Positions 50,623 to 59,205 of a stretch of DNA of 64,000 bases are shown piece by piece. The notes below the pieces were generated by a model. That model saw only the letters and a list, made by a program, of their open reading frames with translations, did not search any database and was not told where the DNA came from. The stretch spans positions 124,001 to 188,000 of the forward strand of contig JAEZST010000015.1 in the NCBI GenBank assembly GCA_023443865.1. Reading direction: 5' to 3'. The position numbers and the translations under genes were made by a program. This stretch comes from Spirochaetota bacterium (lineage in GTDB: Bacteria; Spirochaetota; Spirochaetia; Treponematales; Treponemataceae). Positions within the stretch are counted from its first letter, which is position 1. Every line of letters starts with the position of its first letter.

Positions 50623-51279
50623 TCAGAATCCGAACCGCGCGAGGGTTTCCTCGGTCAGTCCCGGACCACCGCTTGGGCGTTCCGAGAGCGGGGCGAAGCG
50701 CGCCAGACGCGCGAGGTATTTGGCGATTTGGTCGCACTCGAGGTTCACCGCGTCGCCTTCCCTGAGGGCAAGCAGTGTCGTATGCGCGACGGTGTGCGGT
50801 ATCGCCGAGACGATAAAGCCTTCCGGGGCGAGCGCCGCTACGGTAAGGCTGATCCCGTCGAGTGCCACCGAGCCTTTTTCCGCCACGAGCGGTAGCAATC
50901 CTGCGGGGCAGTCGAACCGAAAGAGGCGGGCGATGCCGTCGCGCTCCACGGCGCGCAAAATCGCCGTGCCGTCCACGTGGCCGCTCACCAGGTGCCCGCC
51001 CAGGCGATCCCCCAGGCGAAGCGCCCGTTCCAGGTTAACCGCCTTGCCCGGCGCGAGCGTTCCCAGGTTCGTGCGCGCGAGCGTTTCGCGCGCGGCGTCG
51101 GCCGTAAAGGAGCCGGCTCCCAGCCGCGTAACGGTGAGGCACGCCCCGTTGACCGCGATACTGTCCCCGCATTCGGTCCCCCGCAGTACGGCGCGGGATG
51201 CGACCTCGATTCTCGCCGAATCGCCTCCGGCGACCATGCCCCGGACCGTTCCGATTTCCTCTATTAAACCGGTGAACAC
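50623..51279 (-). CDS. ribE: Riboflavin synthase alpha subunit
   Basis: 218 aa, two lumazine-binding repeats: MFTGLIEEIGTV ... VNGACLTV ... ETLARTNLG and HLVSGHVDG ... VALDGISLTV. It dismutates lumazine to riboflavin. It overlaps ribD by 16 bp. Confidence 0.95.
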   Translation of the reverse strand: MFTGLIEEIGTVRGMVAGGDSARIEVASRAVLRGTECGDSIAVNGACLTVTRLGAGSFTADAARETLARTNLGTLAPGKAVNLERALRLGDRLGGHLVSGHVDGTAILRAVERDGIARLFRFDCPAGLLPLVAEKGSVALDGISLTVAALAPEGFIVSAIPHTVAHTTLLALREGDAVNLECDQIAKYLARLARFAPLSERPSGGPGLTEETLARFGF

Positions 51280-52445
51280 GGGCGCCTCCCCGAATAGTCC
51301 ACGCGGGCGTCGATCACGAAGTCGGCGCCGAGGCGTTCCAGGACAATATCCTCAAGGCGCCACGCGGCGGCCAGGGGTCCGCACCCGCTCCCGCCGACGG
51401 CGCCCAGGGCCCCGTCTCCGCCCAAGAGGGTAGGCGCGAGATAGTAGCGGATTCTGTCCACGATCCCGGCTTCCAGGGCCCCGCCGGCCAGGGCGGCGCC
51501 CCCTTCCAAAAGCGCGGAATTAATGCCGCGCCTGCCCAGTTCGGCCGAGAGGGCGCGGAGGTCAAGCCTTCCCCGCGCGTCGGCGGGCACGGGAATCACC
51601 GTAACGCCCGCGTTTCGCAGGGCCTCCAGCTTTCCGCCCGCCTCGGGGGCTTCCAGGGCCCTTTCCGCGGTCATTACCCAGGTGGGCGTTACTCCCGCCG
51701 TCCGGACCACCGTCGAGGATTCGGGAATCCGTAGGCGGGAATCCGCGATCACGCGGACGGGAGGGGCGAATGCCGGGCGTACGGTTCCCCTCGCGGTAAG
51801 CGCCGGGTCGTCGGAAAGCACGGTGCCTATGCCGCACAAAACGGCGCCGCTTTCTCCCCTGAGGCGGTGCGCGTCCGAGCGCGACTCTTCCCCGCTGATC
51901 CAACGGGATTCGCCGGAAGCGGTCGCGGTTTTGCCGTCGAGGGAAAGGGCGGTCTTGAGGGTGATAAAGGGATGCCCGGTGGTAACGTGCTTGACGAAGG
52001 GACGATTGAGCGCGCGGCATAGAAACTCGAGGCCGCTGGGCTCCGCGCGGATTCCCGCGCGGGAAAGCCGTTCGAGCCCCCGGCCGGACACCGCGGGATT
52101 CGGGTCTTGCATGCCGTACACGACCCTGCCGACGCCGCACTGGATAACGAGGTCCGCGCACGGGGGCGTTTTTCCGCGATGGCTGCAGGGTTCGAGGGTG
52201 ACGTAGAGCGTGGCGCCCCGAAGGTCGGCGACACCCCGCTCGCGCGCGTTCCGAACCGCGTTGTCCTCGGCGTGGGGGCCGCCGTACCGCTCGTGCCAAC
52301 CCTCCCCCAATATCCGTCCGTTCCGGACCAATACGGCGCCCACCTGTGGATTGGGGGCGACCAGGGTACCGCCCCGACGGGCGAGCTCCAGGGCGAGATT
52401 CATGTAGCGGTCGTCTTCAGCGGCCGTTTCGGCGTGATCGTGCAT
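51264..52445 (-). CDS. ribD: Bifunctional riboflavin deaminase-reductase
   Basis: 393 aa. The deaminase domain has the zinc site GGPHAEDNAV and LEPCSHRGKTPPCADLVI; the reductase domain has SLDGKTATASGESRWISGEESR and ALLEGGAALAGG. First gene of the operon, behind an FMN riboswitch. Its ATG directly follows the T-tract of the riboswitch terminator; the only Shine-Dalgarno-like sequence (CGGGG) lies in the 3' arm of that hairpin. A start at 52403 is also possible but has no ribosome site. Confidence 0.93.
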   Translation of the reverse strand: MHDHAETAAEDDRYMNLALELARRGGTLVAPNPQVGAVLVRNGRILGEGWHERYGGPHAEDNAVRNARERGVADLRGATLYVTLEPCSHRGKTPPCADLVIQCGVGRVVYGMQDPNPAVSGRGLERLSRAGIRAEPSGLEFLCRALNRPFVKHVTTGHPFITLKTALSLDGKTATASGESRWISGEESRSDAHRLRGESGAVLCGIGTVLSDDPALTARGTVRPAFAPPVRVIADSRLRIPESSTVVRTAGVTPTWVMTAERALEAPEAGGKLEALRNAGVTVIPVPADARGRLDLRALSAELGRRGINSALLEGGAALAGGALEAGIVDRIRYYLAPTLLGGDGALGAVGGSGCGPLAAAWRLEDIVLERLGADFVIDARVDYSGRRPCSPV

Positions 52446-52483
52446 AAAAAAACCCCGAAAACAAAAAATTTGCCTTCGGGGTT
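52446..52483 (-). terminator. Riboswitch terminator at the ribD start codon
   Basis: On the minus strand, AACCCCGAA, a 15-nt loop, TTCGGGGTT and then more T, with the ATG of ribD at once after it. This is the expression platform of the FMN riboswitch. Confidence 0.85.
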
Positions 52484-52611
52484 GAATTCACCAAATAGCC
52501 GCGCGCGGGAGGCCCGCGTTCGGGTTTCCTTCGCTCCGACGGGCCGCGCCCCGCGCGAAAAGGCGGAAAACGGCTCGGGAACGCGAGAGACCTCGCGCCG
52601 ATCGTGGTAGT
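52484..52611 (-). other. Linker between FMN aptamer and terminator
   Basis: About 128 very GC-rich nt expected to hold the antiterminator. Complementary GC runs occur (GCGCGGGG, CCGCGCGCGG), but I could not define one clear antiterminator by eye. No coding frame is credible. Confidence 0.4.
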
Positions 52612-52736
52612 TCTTCTTTCATCCAGACTATAACTGTCGGCCTCGGAGTTACACCGAGTCTGCGGGCCGCAAGGCTTTCGCCAAGCGCCGCTCGCGGGCT
52701 ATACCGCCGGTGGGGAATCGCGCCCCGCCCTGAAGA
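52612..52736 (-). ncRNA. FMN riboswitch (RFN element)
   Basis: On the minus strand the conserved core is visible in order: TCTTCAGGGCGGGG, ATTCCCCACCGGCGGT, AGCCCGCGAGC, a variable arm, CGGTGTAACTCCGA, GCCGACAGTTATAGTCTGG and ATGAAAGAAGA, with the 5' TCTTC and 3' GAAGA closing P1. It binds FMN and should end rib transcription early when FMN is plentiful. Confidence 0.95.
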
Positions 52737-52750
52737 CGTACTGTGGGCCT

Positions 52751-52779
52751 ATAGTAGGCCGATGGCGCGACGCTGTCAA
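52751..52779 (-). promoter_or_regulatory. Promoter of the rib operon
   Basis: On the minus strand, TTGACA (52774-52779), a 17-bp spacer and TACTAT (52751-52756), just upstream of the FMN aptamer. Confidence 0.7.
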
Positions 52780-52789
52780 GACGGTTCTT

Positions 52790-53635
52790 TCAGGCCGGGG
52801 GAACCAGCCAGTCGAGCCGGGTAAAACCGGTATCGTCCGCAAGGACCCCCCGGAGCCAGGCCAAGACGAGGGCTATATCCTCGTCGAGCTTCCAGGGCGA
52901 CCGAACGATGACGAGCCCGGACCCGGCCATTCCCCACTCGGCGCCCGCTTCGGGGCGGCTCACGTGAAGTTCCGCGCGGAGGGTTCCGGGAATGCCGGCA
53001 TTTTGCAGCTTTTCGAGGAGGGTATCCCGTTCCCCGTCCCGGCGCGGCACGACCGGATACCAGAGGACGAAAATCCCGGCGGGCCATTTTCGGGCGGCGG
53101 CCACGATGGCCTCAGCCGGGCGCAGCCAGTCGTCGTCGGTTTCGTAGCTCGGATCGATAAGGCAAAAACCGCGGCGGGGATCGGGCGGGGTCAGGGCGAC
53201 CAGCCCCGCGAAGCCGTCGCGCCGGTGAACGTGTACCCGGGAATCGGCGGCCATGGCCCGAACGAGCGTTTCGTGCTCGGCCGGATGCAATTCCATGAGT
53301 TCCAGTCGGTCCCCGGGACGCAAGAGCCGGCGGGCCACTTCCGGCGAACCGGGATACGCGCCCCGAGAGGCGGTGTCGCGGATAAGCGCAAGCCAGGATT
53401 CGAGTATCTCGGGCCCCGTCGGCGTGGCGAGAACGCGCTCGAGACCGGTTTTCGCCTCGCCCGTTTTTTTCGCCCGCTCGTCGTCAAGGCGATACAGGGC
53501 CGTTCCCGCATGGGTATCGATATAGGTAAGGGGTTTATCCTTGGCCATAAGCCTGGCGATGAGCCGGGCGAGAACGGCATGCTTGAGCATGTCCGCGTGA
53601 TTTCCCGCGTGATACGAGTGCTGGTAGCTGAGCAT
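52790..53635 (-). CDS. rlmJ: 23S rRNA (adenine2030-N6)-methyltransferase
   Basis: 281 aa from the ATG at 53635, which gives the standard opening MLSYQHSYHAGNHADMLKH; the frame extends upstream to 53740 without family similarity. SAM and catalytic blocks: YIDTHAGTALYRL, LIDPSYETDDDW (the DPPY-like catalytic motif) and GIFVLWYPVV. It methylates A2030 in 23S rRNA. TATTAT lies about 5 nt before the ATG, another short-leader candidate with a moderate -35 (TTTACG). Confidence 0.92.
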   Translation of the reverse strand: MLSYQHSYHAGNHADMLKHAVLARLIARLMAKDKPLTYIDTHAGTALYRLDDERAKKTGEAKTGLERVLATPTGPEILESWLALIRDTASRGAYPGSPEVARRLLRPGDRLELMELHPAEHETLVRAMAADSRVHVHRRDGFAGLVALTPPDPRRGFCLIDPSYETDDDWLRPAEAIVAAARKWPAGIFVLWYPVVPRRDGERDTLLEKLQNAGIPGTLRAELHVSRPEAGAEWGMAGSGLVIVRSPWKLDEDIALVLAWLRGVLADDTGFTRLDWLVPPA

Positions 53636-53678
53636 GGCCCATAATAGACTCATTCCTGCTGGGGCGTAAAGCGACGGT

Positions 53679-53707
53679 TTGACACGGCAAAATCGCGGAA
53701 CTACACT
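53679..53707 (+). promoter_or_regulatory. Promoter of the chemotaxis operon
   Basis: TTGACA (53679-53684), a 17-bp spacer and TACACT (53702-53707). AAGGGG lies 7 nt before the ATG at 53765. Confidence 0.65.
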
Positions 53708-53764
53708 TAACCCAGAGTCTCTGGCCGATACGCGGGCCATAACGACGTTTCAAGGGGTTTCGCG

Positions 53765-55660
53765 ATGCTGAAAAACATAAAAATGGTTTACAAGATCGGC
53801 GGCGGTTTTGCCCTCGTCTCGCTTTTTACGTTGCTGATCGCGGCAATTAGCGTTGGTTTTACCCTTAACGCGAGAACCGCCCTTAAAACGGGAGACGCGC
53901 TTTCCGCGGAATTAACGAGAATCGGCGGCGTGGGCGATTCCGCGTCGTCTTATTTCCGAACCGGCGCTCCCGCGGATCGTCAAAGGGCCAAGGAGGGAAT
54001 AACGGCGACGCTTACCGCGGTCAAAGCCCTTTTGGCCATTGAGCATGACGATACTACCAGGGCTTTCCTCTCGAAGGCAGCGGCCGGACTGGAGCCAGTT
54101 TCCGCCGCCCTCGACAAGGCGGCCCCCGCGGCCGGCGCAGCGAATCCCGCGGAGTCCCAGGTATCGGAGGCGCTCCTTAAGGCGCGAAGCGACCTTTATT
54201 CCGCCAAGGAATCCGTGAACGCCGGGGTAGCGCAGGAGCTGAGTCTCTCGATCCTTGCCACGGCAATCGCCACGTTCGCGGCCTTCGTGACCGCGATCCT
54301 CTTCACGATCCTCTTGGCCAGGAGCATTACCGGGCCCCTCGTGAGCCTGACGAGAAACGCCGAGTCCATCGCGGGCGGGCGTTTAAACGTTAAGCTCGAG
54401 GAAAAGATCCTGGCGCGAAAGGACGAAATGGGCATTCTCGCGCAGGCGGTATCCCAAATGCTCGAGCGCTTGGGCGATTTTATCGCCGAGATGCGCGAAG
54501 TCGCCTCCGGCGTGGCTTCCGGCGGCAACAAACTCAACGAAACCTCGACCCACCTCGCCTCAGGCGTTTCGAAACAGGCCGCGTCGGTGGAGCAGGTTTC
54601 GGCTTCCATGGAGCAAATGTCTTCGAATATCAGGCAGAGCGCCGAAAACGCGGTACAAACCGAGCGAATCGCGCGAATGTCTTCCCAGGCCGCCGCTGAC
54701 GGCGGTACCGCCGTAATGGAAACCCTTCAGGCAATGCGGGAAATCGCCTCTAAGATCGGAATAATCGAGGAAATCGCCCGGTCTACCAATATGCTTTCGT
54801 TAAACGCCTCCATAGAGGCCGCCAGGGCCGGGGAATTCGGGAAGGGTTTCGCCGTCGTCGCGTCGGAAGTGGGAAAACTCGCCGAAAGAAGCCAAAAAGA
54901 GGCGGGCGCGATAAGTACCCTTTCCCTGAGCAGCGTGGAAATCGCCGAGAAGGCCGGCGAAACCATTTCGGCGTTGGTACCCGACATTAAGCGAACCGCC
55001 GACCTGGTTCAGGAAATTAGCGCCGCGCTCAATGAGCAAAAGGCGGGAATCGAATCGATTAACGGCGCGATAACGCAGCTTGACCACGTCGTTCAGGATA
55101 ACGCGTCCTCTTCCGAGCTGTCTTCGGAAATGTCCGAGAATCTCGCGAAGCAGGCCGAACGGATGCAAGCCTTGATCGGGTTTTTCGGGGATACCGCCCC
55201 GGATAAGCCCGCGCCGCTCGATTCGGCCAAGGATTCCGCCGCGAAGGGCGGAACGCGGAAACCGATAGAGGCAAAACCCGCGATTGCAGCCCCGGCGAAG
55301 TCAGCGGTGGCGGCCCCGGCGAAACCCGCTGCGGCGGCCCCGGGTAAACCTTCGGTTGTAGCGGCCGACAAATCGACGTCGCCGGCTTCCGCGGGTAAAC
55401 CGGAAAAGCCGGCAAAACCCGCGATGGCGGCCCCGGCGAAGCCCGCTGCGGCGGCAGCGCCCGCGATGACCTCAGCGGTGGCCAAGCCGGCGAAACCCGC
55501 GATGGCGGCCCCGGCGAAGCCCGCGGCGGCTCCGGCAAAACCCGCGGGCTCACTCCAACAAAAACAGCGATTGCCCCTGACGGGTATTCATTTGGTGCTC
55601 GACGATGACGTCCTTCCCCATGGTAAGGACGATCTCGACAACGATTTTAAGGAATTCTGA
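53765..55660 (+). CDS. Methyl-accepting chemotaxis protein with Ala/Pro/Lys-rich tether and CheR/CheB-type pentapeptide
   Basis: 631 aa. Membrane helix (about 12-34), periplasmic helical sensor, second helix (about 160-185), HAMP and the signalling coiled coil with the tip IIEEIARSTNMLSLNASIEAARAGE. From about residue 479 to 597 a low-complexity Ala/Pro/Lys tail follows, made of repeats like KPAMAAPAKPAA. The last five residues are DFKEF, fitting the CheR/CheB tether pattern x-aromatic-x-x-aromatic. cheR and cheB lie downstream in the same cluster. A role as a high-efficiency receptor that recruits the adaptation enzymes is inferred. Confidence 0.9.
   Translation: MLKNIKMVYKIGGGFALVSLFTLLIAAISVGFTLNARTALKTGDALSAELTRIGGVGDSASSYFRTGAPADRQRAKEGITATLTAVKALLAIEHDDTTRAFLSKAAAGLEPVSAALDKAAPAAGAANPAESQVSEALLKARSDLYSAKESVNAGVAQELSLSILATAIATFAAFVTAILFTILLARSITGPLVSLTRNAESIAGGRLNVKLEEKILARKDEMGILAQAVSQMLERLGDFIAEMREVASGVASGGNKLNETSTHLASGVSKQAASVEQVSASMEQMSSNIRQSAENAVQTERIARMSSQAAADGGTAVMETLQAMREIASKIGIIEEIARSTNMLSLNASIEAARAGEFGKGFAVVASEVGKLAERSQKEAGAISTLSLSSVEIAEKAGETISALVPDIKRTADLVQEISAALNEQKAGIESINGAITQLDHVVQDNASSSELSSEMSENLAKQAERMQALIGFFGDTAPDKPAPLDSAKDSAAKGGTRKPIEAKPAIAAPAKSAVAAPAKPAAAAPGKPSVVAADKSTSPASAGKPEKPAKPAMAAPAKPAAAAAPAMTSAVAKPAKPAMAAPAKPAAAPAKPAGSLQQKQRLPLTGIHLVLDDDVLPHGKDDLDNDFKEF
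55261..55552 (+). repeat. In-frame degenerate repeats coding the Ala/Pro/Lys tail
   Basis: GC-rich direct repeats built on CCCGCGATGGCGGCCCCGGC and close variants, encoding AAPAK-type units inside the chemoreceptor tail. One stretch of about 30 bp recurs almost exactly roughly 78 bp apart. Such repeats can change number by slippage. Confidence 0.7.
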
Positions 55661-55744
55661 CCGCGTGCGGACTGAGCCCATCGTTTCAAAAAAGGATTGT
55701 CCAATGAGCCGATCTTGATCGGCGTAAGTTCGAGGAGGAAGGGA

Positions 55745-56311
55745 ATGAACGATAACAGGTCGAAGGATATTCATCAGTATCTCACCTTCAAACTGGCCGA
55801 CGAAAGTTATGCCGTCAACGTTTCCAATATTAAAGAAGTCCTGATGATCCCGAAGATCACCAAGGTTCCCCGAATGCCCGATTTCATGAACGGCATAATC
55901 AATCTGCGGGGAACGGTCGTGCCCATTCTCGACCTGTGCAAGAAATTCGGGATTGGCGAGACCCGCATGACGCCGGAAACCGGGATTATCGTGACCGAGA
56001 TAACGAAGCGCGAAAAGGACGGCAGCGAATCGGAGCTGGTCATCGGCGTGTTCAGCGAGATGGTTCAGAAGGTAATCTCCATCGAGCCGAAGGATATCGA
56101 GCCGCCGCCGAAGATAGGCGTGGCCATCGATACCGATTTTATCGTCGGCATGGGGCACGTGGAAAACGAGTTTATCGTCATTCTCGATATCAATAAAATC
56201 CTGACCGGGAACGAGCTTCAGGCACTGCAAAACGGCGCGGAAGGCGGCGAGGCGGTCGCGGTCGCTTCGGAAGGGGATTCGGGAGAGCTAAACGAAGGGC
56301 AGGAGGACTGA
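55745..56311 (+). CDS. cheW: CheW-type coupling protein, first copy
   Basis: 188 aa from the ATG at 55745, with GAGGAGG upstream; the longer frame from 55697 is less likely. The CheW fold is clear: HQYLTFKLADESYAVNVSNIKEVL, PRMPDFMNGIINLRGTVVPI and GVFSEMVQKVISI. A roughly 25-residue acidic tail follows. It links receptors to CheA. A second, different CheW follows at once; the two may couple different receptors. Confidence 0.93.
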   Translation: MNDNRSKDIHQYLTFKLADESYAVNVSNIKEVLMIPKITKVPRMPDFMNGIINLRGTVVPILDLCKKFGIGETRMTPETGIIVTEITKREKDGSESELVIGVFSEMVQKVISIEPKDIEPPPKIGVAIDTDFIVGMGHVENEFIVILDINKILTGNELQALQNGAEGGEAVAVASEGDSGELNEGQED

Positions 56312-56824
56312 ATGGACGCCATGATCGCGACCGAAGTCGATCAGTATTTAACCTTCAGGCTGGGCGAGGAAATCTACGGGCTTGAGGTAATCCACATCAA
56401 GGAAGTGCTCTGGGTCCCCCGGATTACCCGGGTTCCCCGGATGCCGGAATACCTTAGCCGGGTCATCAATCTGCGGGGCAGCGTGATCCCGGTGCTGGAC
56501 GTAAAGCAGAAGTTCGGCCTTGGCCAGACCGATATTACCGAGAACACGAGCATTATCGTGATCGAGGTGACCGGCATCCTGAATGACGGGGAGAGCGAAA
56601 CCCTTACCATCGGCCTATTCAGCGACGGCGTGGAAGAGGTGGTGGACATACTTCCCGGCGATATTGAGCCGCCGCCGAAACTCGGCTTCAGTATCGACAC
56701 GTCGTTCATTAGCGGCATGGGCAAACTCGGCGATTCATTCGTCATTTTGCTCGATTTGGACAGGCTTTTGTCCGAACGGGAACTTCTCGGCTCCGCGGAG
56801 CAGCGGGAGGCCCCGAATGCGTGA
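56312..56824 (+). CDS. cheW: CheW-type coupling protein, second copy
   Basis: 170 aa, CheW fold without the acidic tail: DQYLTFRLGEEIYGLEVIHIKEVL, PRMPEYLSRVINLRGSVIPV. It starts at the base after the first cheW stop and overlaps the STAS gene by 8 bp. Clearly a paralogue, not a copy error, as the sequences have diverged widely. Confidence 0.93.
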   Translation: MDAMIATEVDQYLTFRLGEEIYGLEVIHIKEVLWVPRITRVPRMPEYLSRVINLRGSVIPVLDVKQKFGLGQTDITENTSIIVIEVTGILNDGESETLTIGLFSDGVEEVVDILPGDIEPPPKLGFSIDTSFISGMGKLGDSFVILLDLDRLLSERELLGSAEQREAPNA

Positions 56825-57110
56825 ATTGACGGTAGCGAACGCCGCGGACCTCAAAGAGGAATTGCTGGCCGAGCTCGGTAAGAACGGCGTGGCGGCCTTT
56901 GACGTATCCGACCTGGAAACCGTCGACTTCGCGGGATTCCAGCTAATCGTAGCCCTCTGGCGCGAGGCGGCCCGGCGTAACGTGACCGTGCGGCTGACCG
57001 GGACCCTCAACCGGGATATCTCGGCGCGCCTGAACCGGCTGGGCTTAAGCGAAATCCCCATCGAGAGCGGGGAGCAGCTTACGGACTATTTCTCGCGCCT
57101 GTGCAATTGA
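56817..57110 (+). CDS. STAS-domain protein of the chemotaxis operon
   Basis: 97 aa from the ATG at 56817, with GGGAGG upstream; a longer frame from 56583 lies inside cheW and is rejected. SpoIIAA-like STAS fold: VAAFDVSDLETVDFAGFQLIVALW. The Ser phosphorylated in SpoIIAA (DSSG) is replaced by VDFAG, so control by Ser kinase is unlikely. STAS proteins occur in many chemotaxis operons but their role is unclear; it may bind CheA, CheW or a receptor. Confidence 0.82.
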   Translation: MRELTVANAADLKEELLAELGKNGVAAFDVSDLETVDFAGFQLIVALWREAARRNVTVRLTGTLNRDISARLNRLGLSEIPIESGEQLTDYFSRLCN

Positions 57111-57120
57111 GGGGGAACCG

Positions 57121-59205
57121 ATGGCCAATGACCAATTTATAGAGACCTTCCGCGAGGAGGCGATGGAACTCCTGGAGAAGCTCGAGAGCAACCTGCTGGA
57201 GCTGGAGCAAAACCCGGCGGACCGCGAGCTGCTTTCCGCGGTATTCCGGGTAATGCACACCATCAAGGGCTCCGCCGCCATGTTTGGCCTGGACCGGATC
57301 TCGGAATTCAGCCACGAGGTCGAGTCGATCCTCGCGGCGCTGCGGGACGGGAAAATACCGCTATCTGGCCCCTTGATCAACCATACGCTGTTGGCCCGGG
57401 ACATTATCAGGGACATGATCACCTCGGGTGAGCCCGAGGGAAACGAATTGCCCTCCGATATGCTTCGGTTTCTGGAGTCGTTCAGGAAGGCCGTAGGCTT
57501 TTCCGAGCAAGAAGAAAAGCCCGTGGAGATTGTCAAGACGAAGGCTCCCGTCGCGGATAATCGGCCGGTCAGGACTTGGTTTATACGGTTCGCCCCGGAC
57601 AAGGACATCTTCATGAGGGGCACGAACCCCTTCTCCATCGTGCAGGACTTGGCGGGGCTGGGCGAGGTGGTATGCATTCCCGACGTGGAGCGGATAAAGC
57701 CCCTTTCCTCCTTTGACCCCGCCGAGTGCCAGAGCGAGCTCTACGTCTTCGTGACCACCAAGGCCGACGAAAACGAATTGCGCGACGCGTTCATCTTCGT
57801 TCAGGACTTCGCCAAAATCGATATAGAGTGCCTGCCCGGCGACGAGGAGTACACGCCGAGAAAGCTCGGGGAAATCCTGGTTTCCCGCGGCCTTATCGAA
57901 TCCGATAAGATCGAGAATGCCGTGAGCCGGCAGAAAAAATTAGGGGAAATCCTCGTAGAGGAAAAACTCGTTTCGAAAACGCACCTCAAGGTGGCGCTTG
58001 AAGAGCAAAAGCTCGCGCAGCGCGCGCAAAAGGGCAAGCAAATGGCGGCTGATATGAGTACGATCCGGGTCAAGTCGGAAAAGCTCGACCAGCTCATGGC
58101 CCTGGTGGGCGAGCTGGTGACCATTCACGCGCGGATCCTCCAAACCACGAAGCTCTATAACGAAAACGACGAGGTGCTTTCCGTTATAGAGCAGTTCGGC
58201 CGCCTGACCGACGAGCTGCGCAGCAACACCATGAGCATCCGCATGGTCCCCATCGGTACCACCTTCTCGAGCTTCAAACGCCTGGTGCGCGACCTTTCCG
58301 CGGAATTGGGAAAGAACGTGAACCTCGTAACCGAGGGAGGGGACACGGAACTCGATAAGACGGTGATCGAAAAGCTGGGCGACCCGCTGATCCACATTAT
58401 CCGCAATAGCCTGGACCACGGAATCGAGCTTCCGGAGGTGCGAAAGGAGCGCGGCAAGGTAGAGATGGGGACGATAACCCTGTCGGCCGCCCAAACCGGC
58501 GCTTCGGTCCATATCGTGATCGAGGACGACGGAAACGGGCTCGACGTGGACGCGATTCGTCGGAAAGCCCTCTCGAAGGGGCTGATCAAGGGCGAGGACG
58601 TGCTGACGGAGGAAGAGACCTTCGCCCTTATTTTCGCCCCCGGGTTCTCCACCAAGGAAACCGTATCGTCGGTATCGGGCCGCGGGGTGGGAATGGACGT
58701 GGTCAATCGGCAGATGGAGCTTATCGGCGGCACCGTGACCATAGAAAGCAAGCCGAAGGAATATACCCGCATTATCCTGAAGATCCCGCTGACCCTCGCG
58801 ATCATCGACGGGCTTTTGGTCCGCATCGGCGAGGATTATTTCGTCATTCCCCAATCGGTGGTCGTCGGCTGCCTGGAGTACGCGCGGGAGCCCGGCAAGC
58901 CCGAGAAGGGCATCGTGATCTTTCACGACCGCCAGCTGCCCTTTATCAATATGCACGATTATTTCGGCCTCGCCTCGCCGCGGCCGGCGATAGAGCAGAT
59001 GGTGGTGGTGGCGATAAAGAACATTCAGGTCGGCGTATTGGTCGACCAGGTCGTGGGCGGGAACCAAACGGTTATTAAGCCCCTGGGCAAGCTCTTCCGG
59101 CGGGCCGAGGGCGTGTCGAGCGCCACTATTCTCGGCGACGGGTCCGTCGCCTTGATACTGGACGTTGAGCAAATCATGAACGCGGCGGAGAAACTCGAGG
59201 CATGA
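57121..59205 (+). CDS. cheA: CheA histidine kinase with tandem MshEN-like repeats
   Basis: 694 aa. P1/Hpt with the phosphorylated His46 in VMHTIKGSA; a P2-like domain (about 150-240); two tandem 24-residue repeats opening KLGEILV (248-271 and 273-296), spaced by one residue, resembling the c-di-GMP-binding MshEN motif; P3 dimer helices (about 315-375); P4 ATPase with N429 in IIRNSLDHG; P5 CheW-like (about 555-694). It phosphorylates CheY and CheB in response to receptors. The repeats suggest an additional regulatory input, but similar repeats occur in CheA of other phyla and their binding has, to my knowledge, not been shown. Confidence 0.93.
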   Translation: MANDQFIETFREEAMELLEKLESNLLELEQNPADRELLSAVFRVMHTIKGSAAMFGLDRISEFSHEVESILAALRDGKIPLSGPLINHTLLARDIIRDMITSGEPEGNELPSDMLRFLESFRKAVGFSEQEEKPVEIVKTKAPVADNRPVRTWFIRFAPDKDIFMRGTNPFSIVQDLAGLGEVVCIPDVERIKPLSSFDPAECQSELYVFVTTKADENELRDAFIFVQDFAKIDIECLPGDEEYTPRKLGEILVSRGLIESDKIENAVSRQKKLGEILVEEKLVSKTHLKVALEEQKLAQRAQKGKQMAADMSTIRVKSEKLDQLMALVGELVTIHARILQTTKLYNENDEVLSVIEQFGRLTDELRSNTMSIRMVPIGTTFSSFKRLVRDLSAELGKNVNLVTEGGDTELDKTVIEKLGDPLIHIIRNSLDHGIELPEVRKERGKVEMGTITLSAAQTGASVHIVIEDDGNGLDVDAIRRKALSKGLIKGEDVLTEEETFALIFAPGFSTKETVSSVSGRGVGMDVVNRQMELIGGTVTIESKPKEYTRIILKIPLTLAIIDGLLVRIGEDYFVIPQSVVVGCLEYAREPGKPEKGIVIFHDRQLPFINMHDYFGLASPRPAIEQMVVVAIKNIQVGVLVDQVVGGNQTVIKPLGKLFRRAEGVSSATILGDGSVALILDVEQIMNAAEKLEA

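Noticed and set aside
55261..55552. Repeat array that might be mistaken for a CRISPR or VNTR locus
   Set aside because: Units are in frame inside a chemoreceptor gene, coding Ala/Pro/Lys, with no constant-length spacers and no cas genes.
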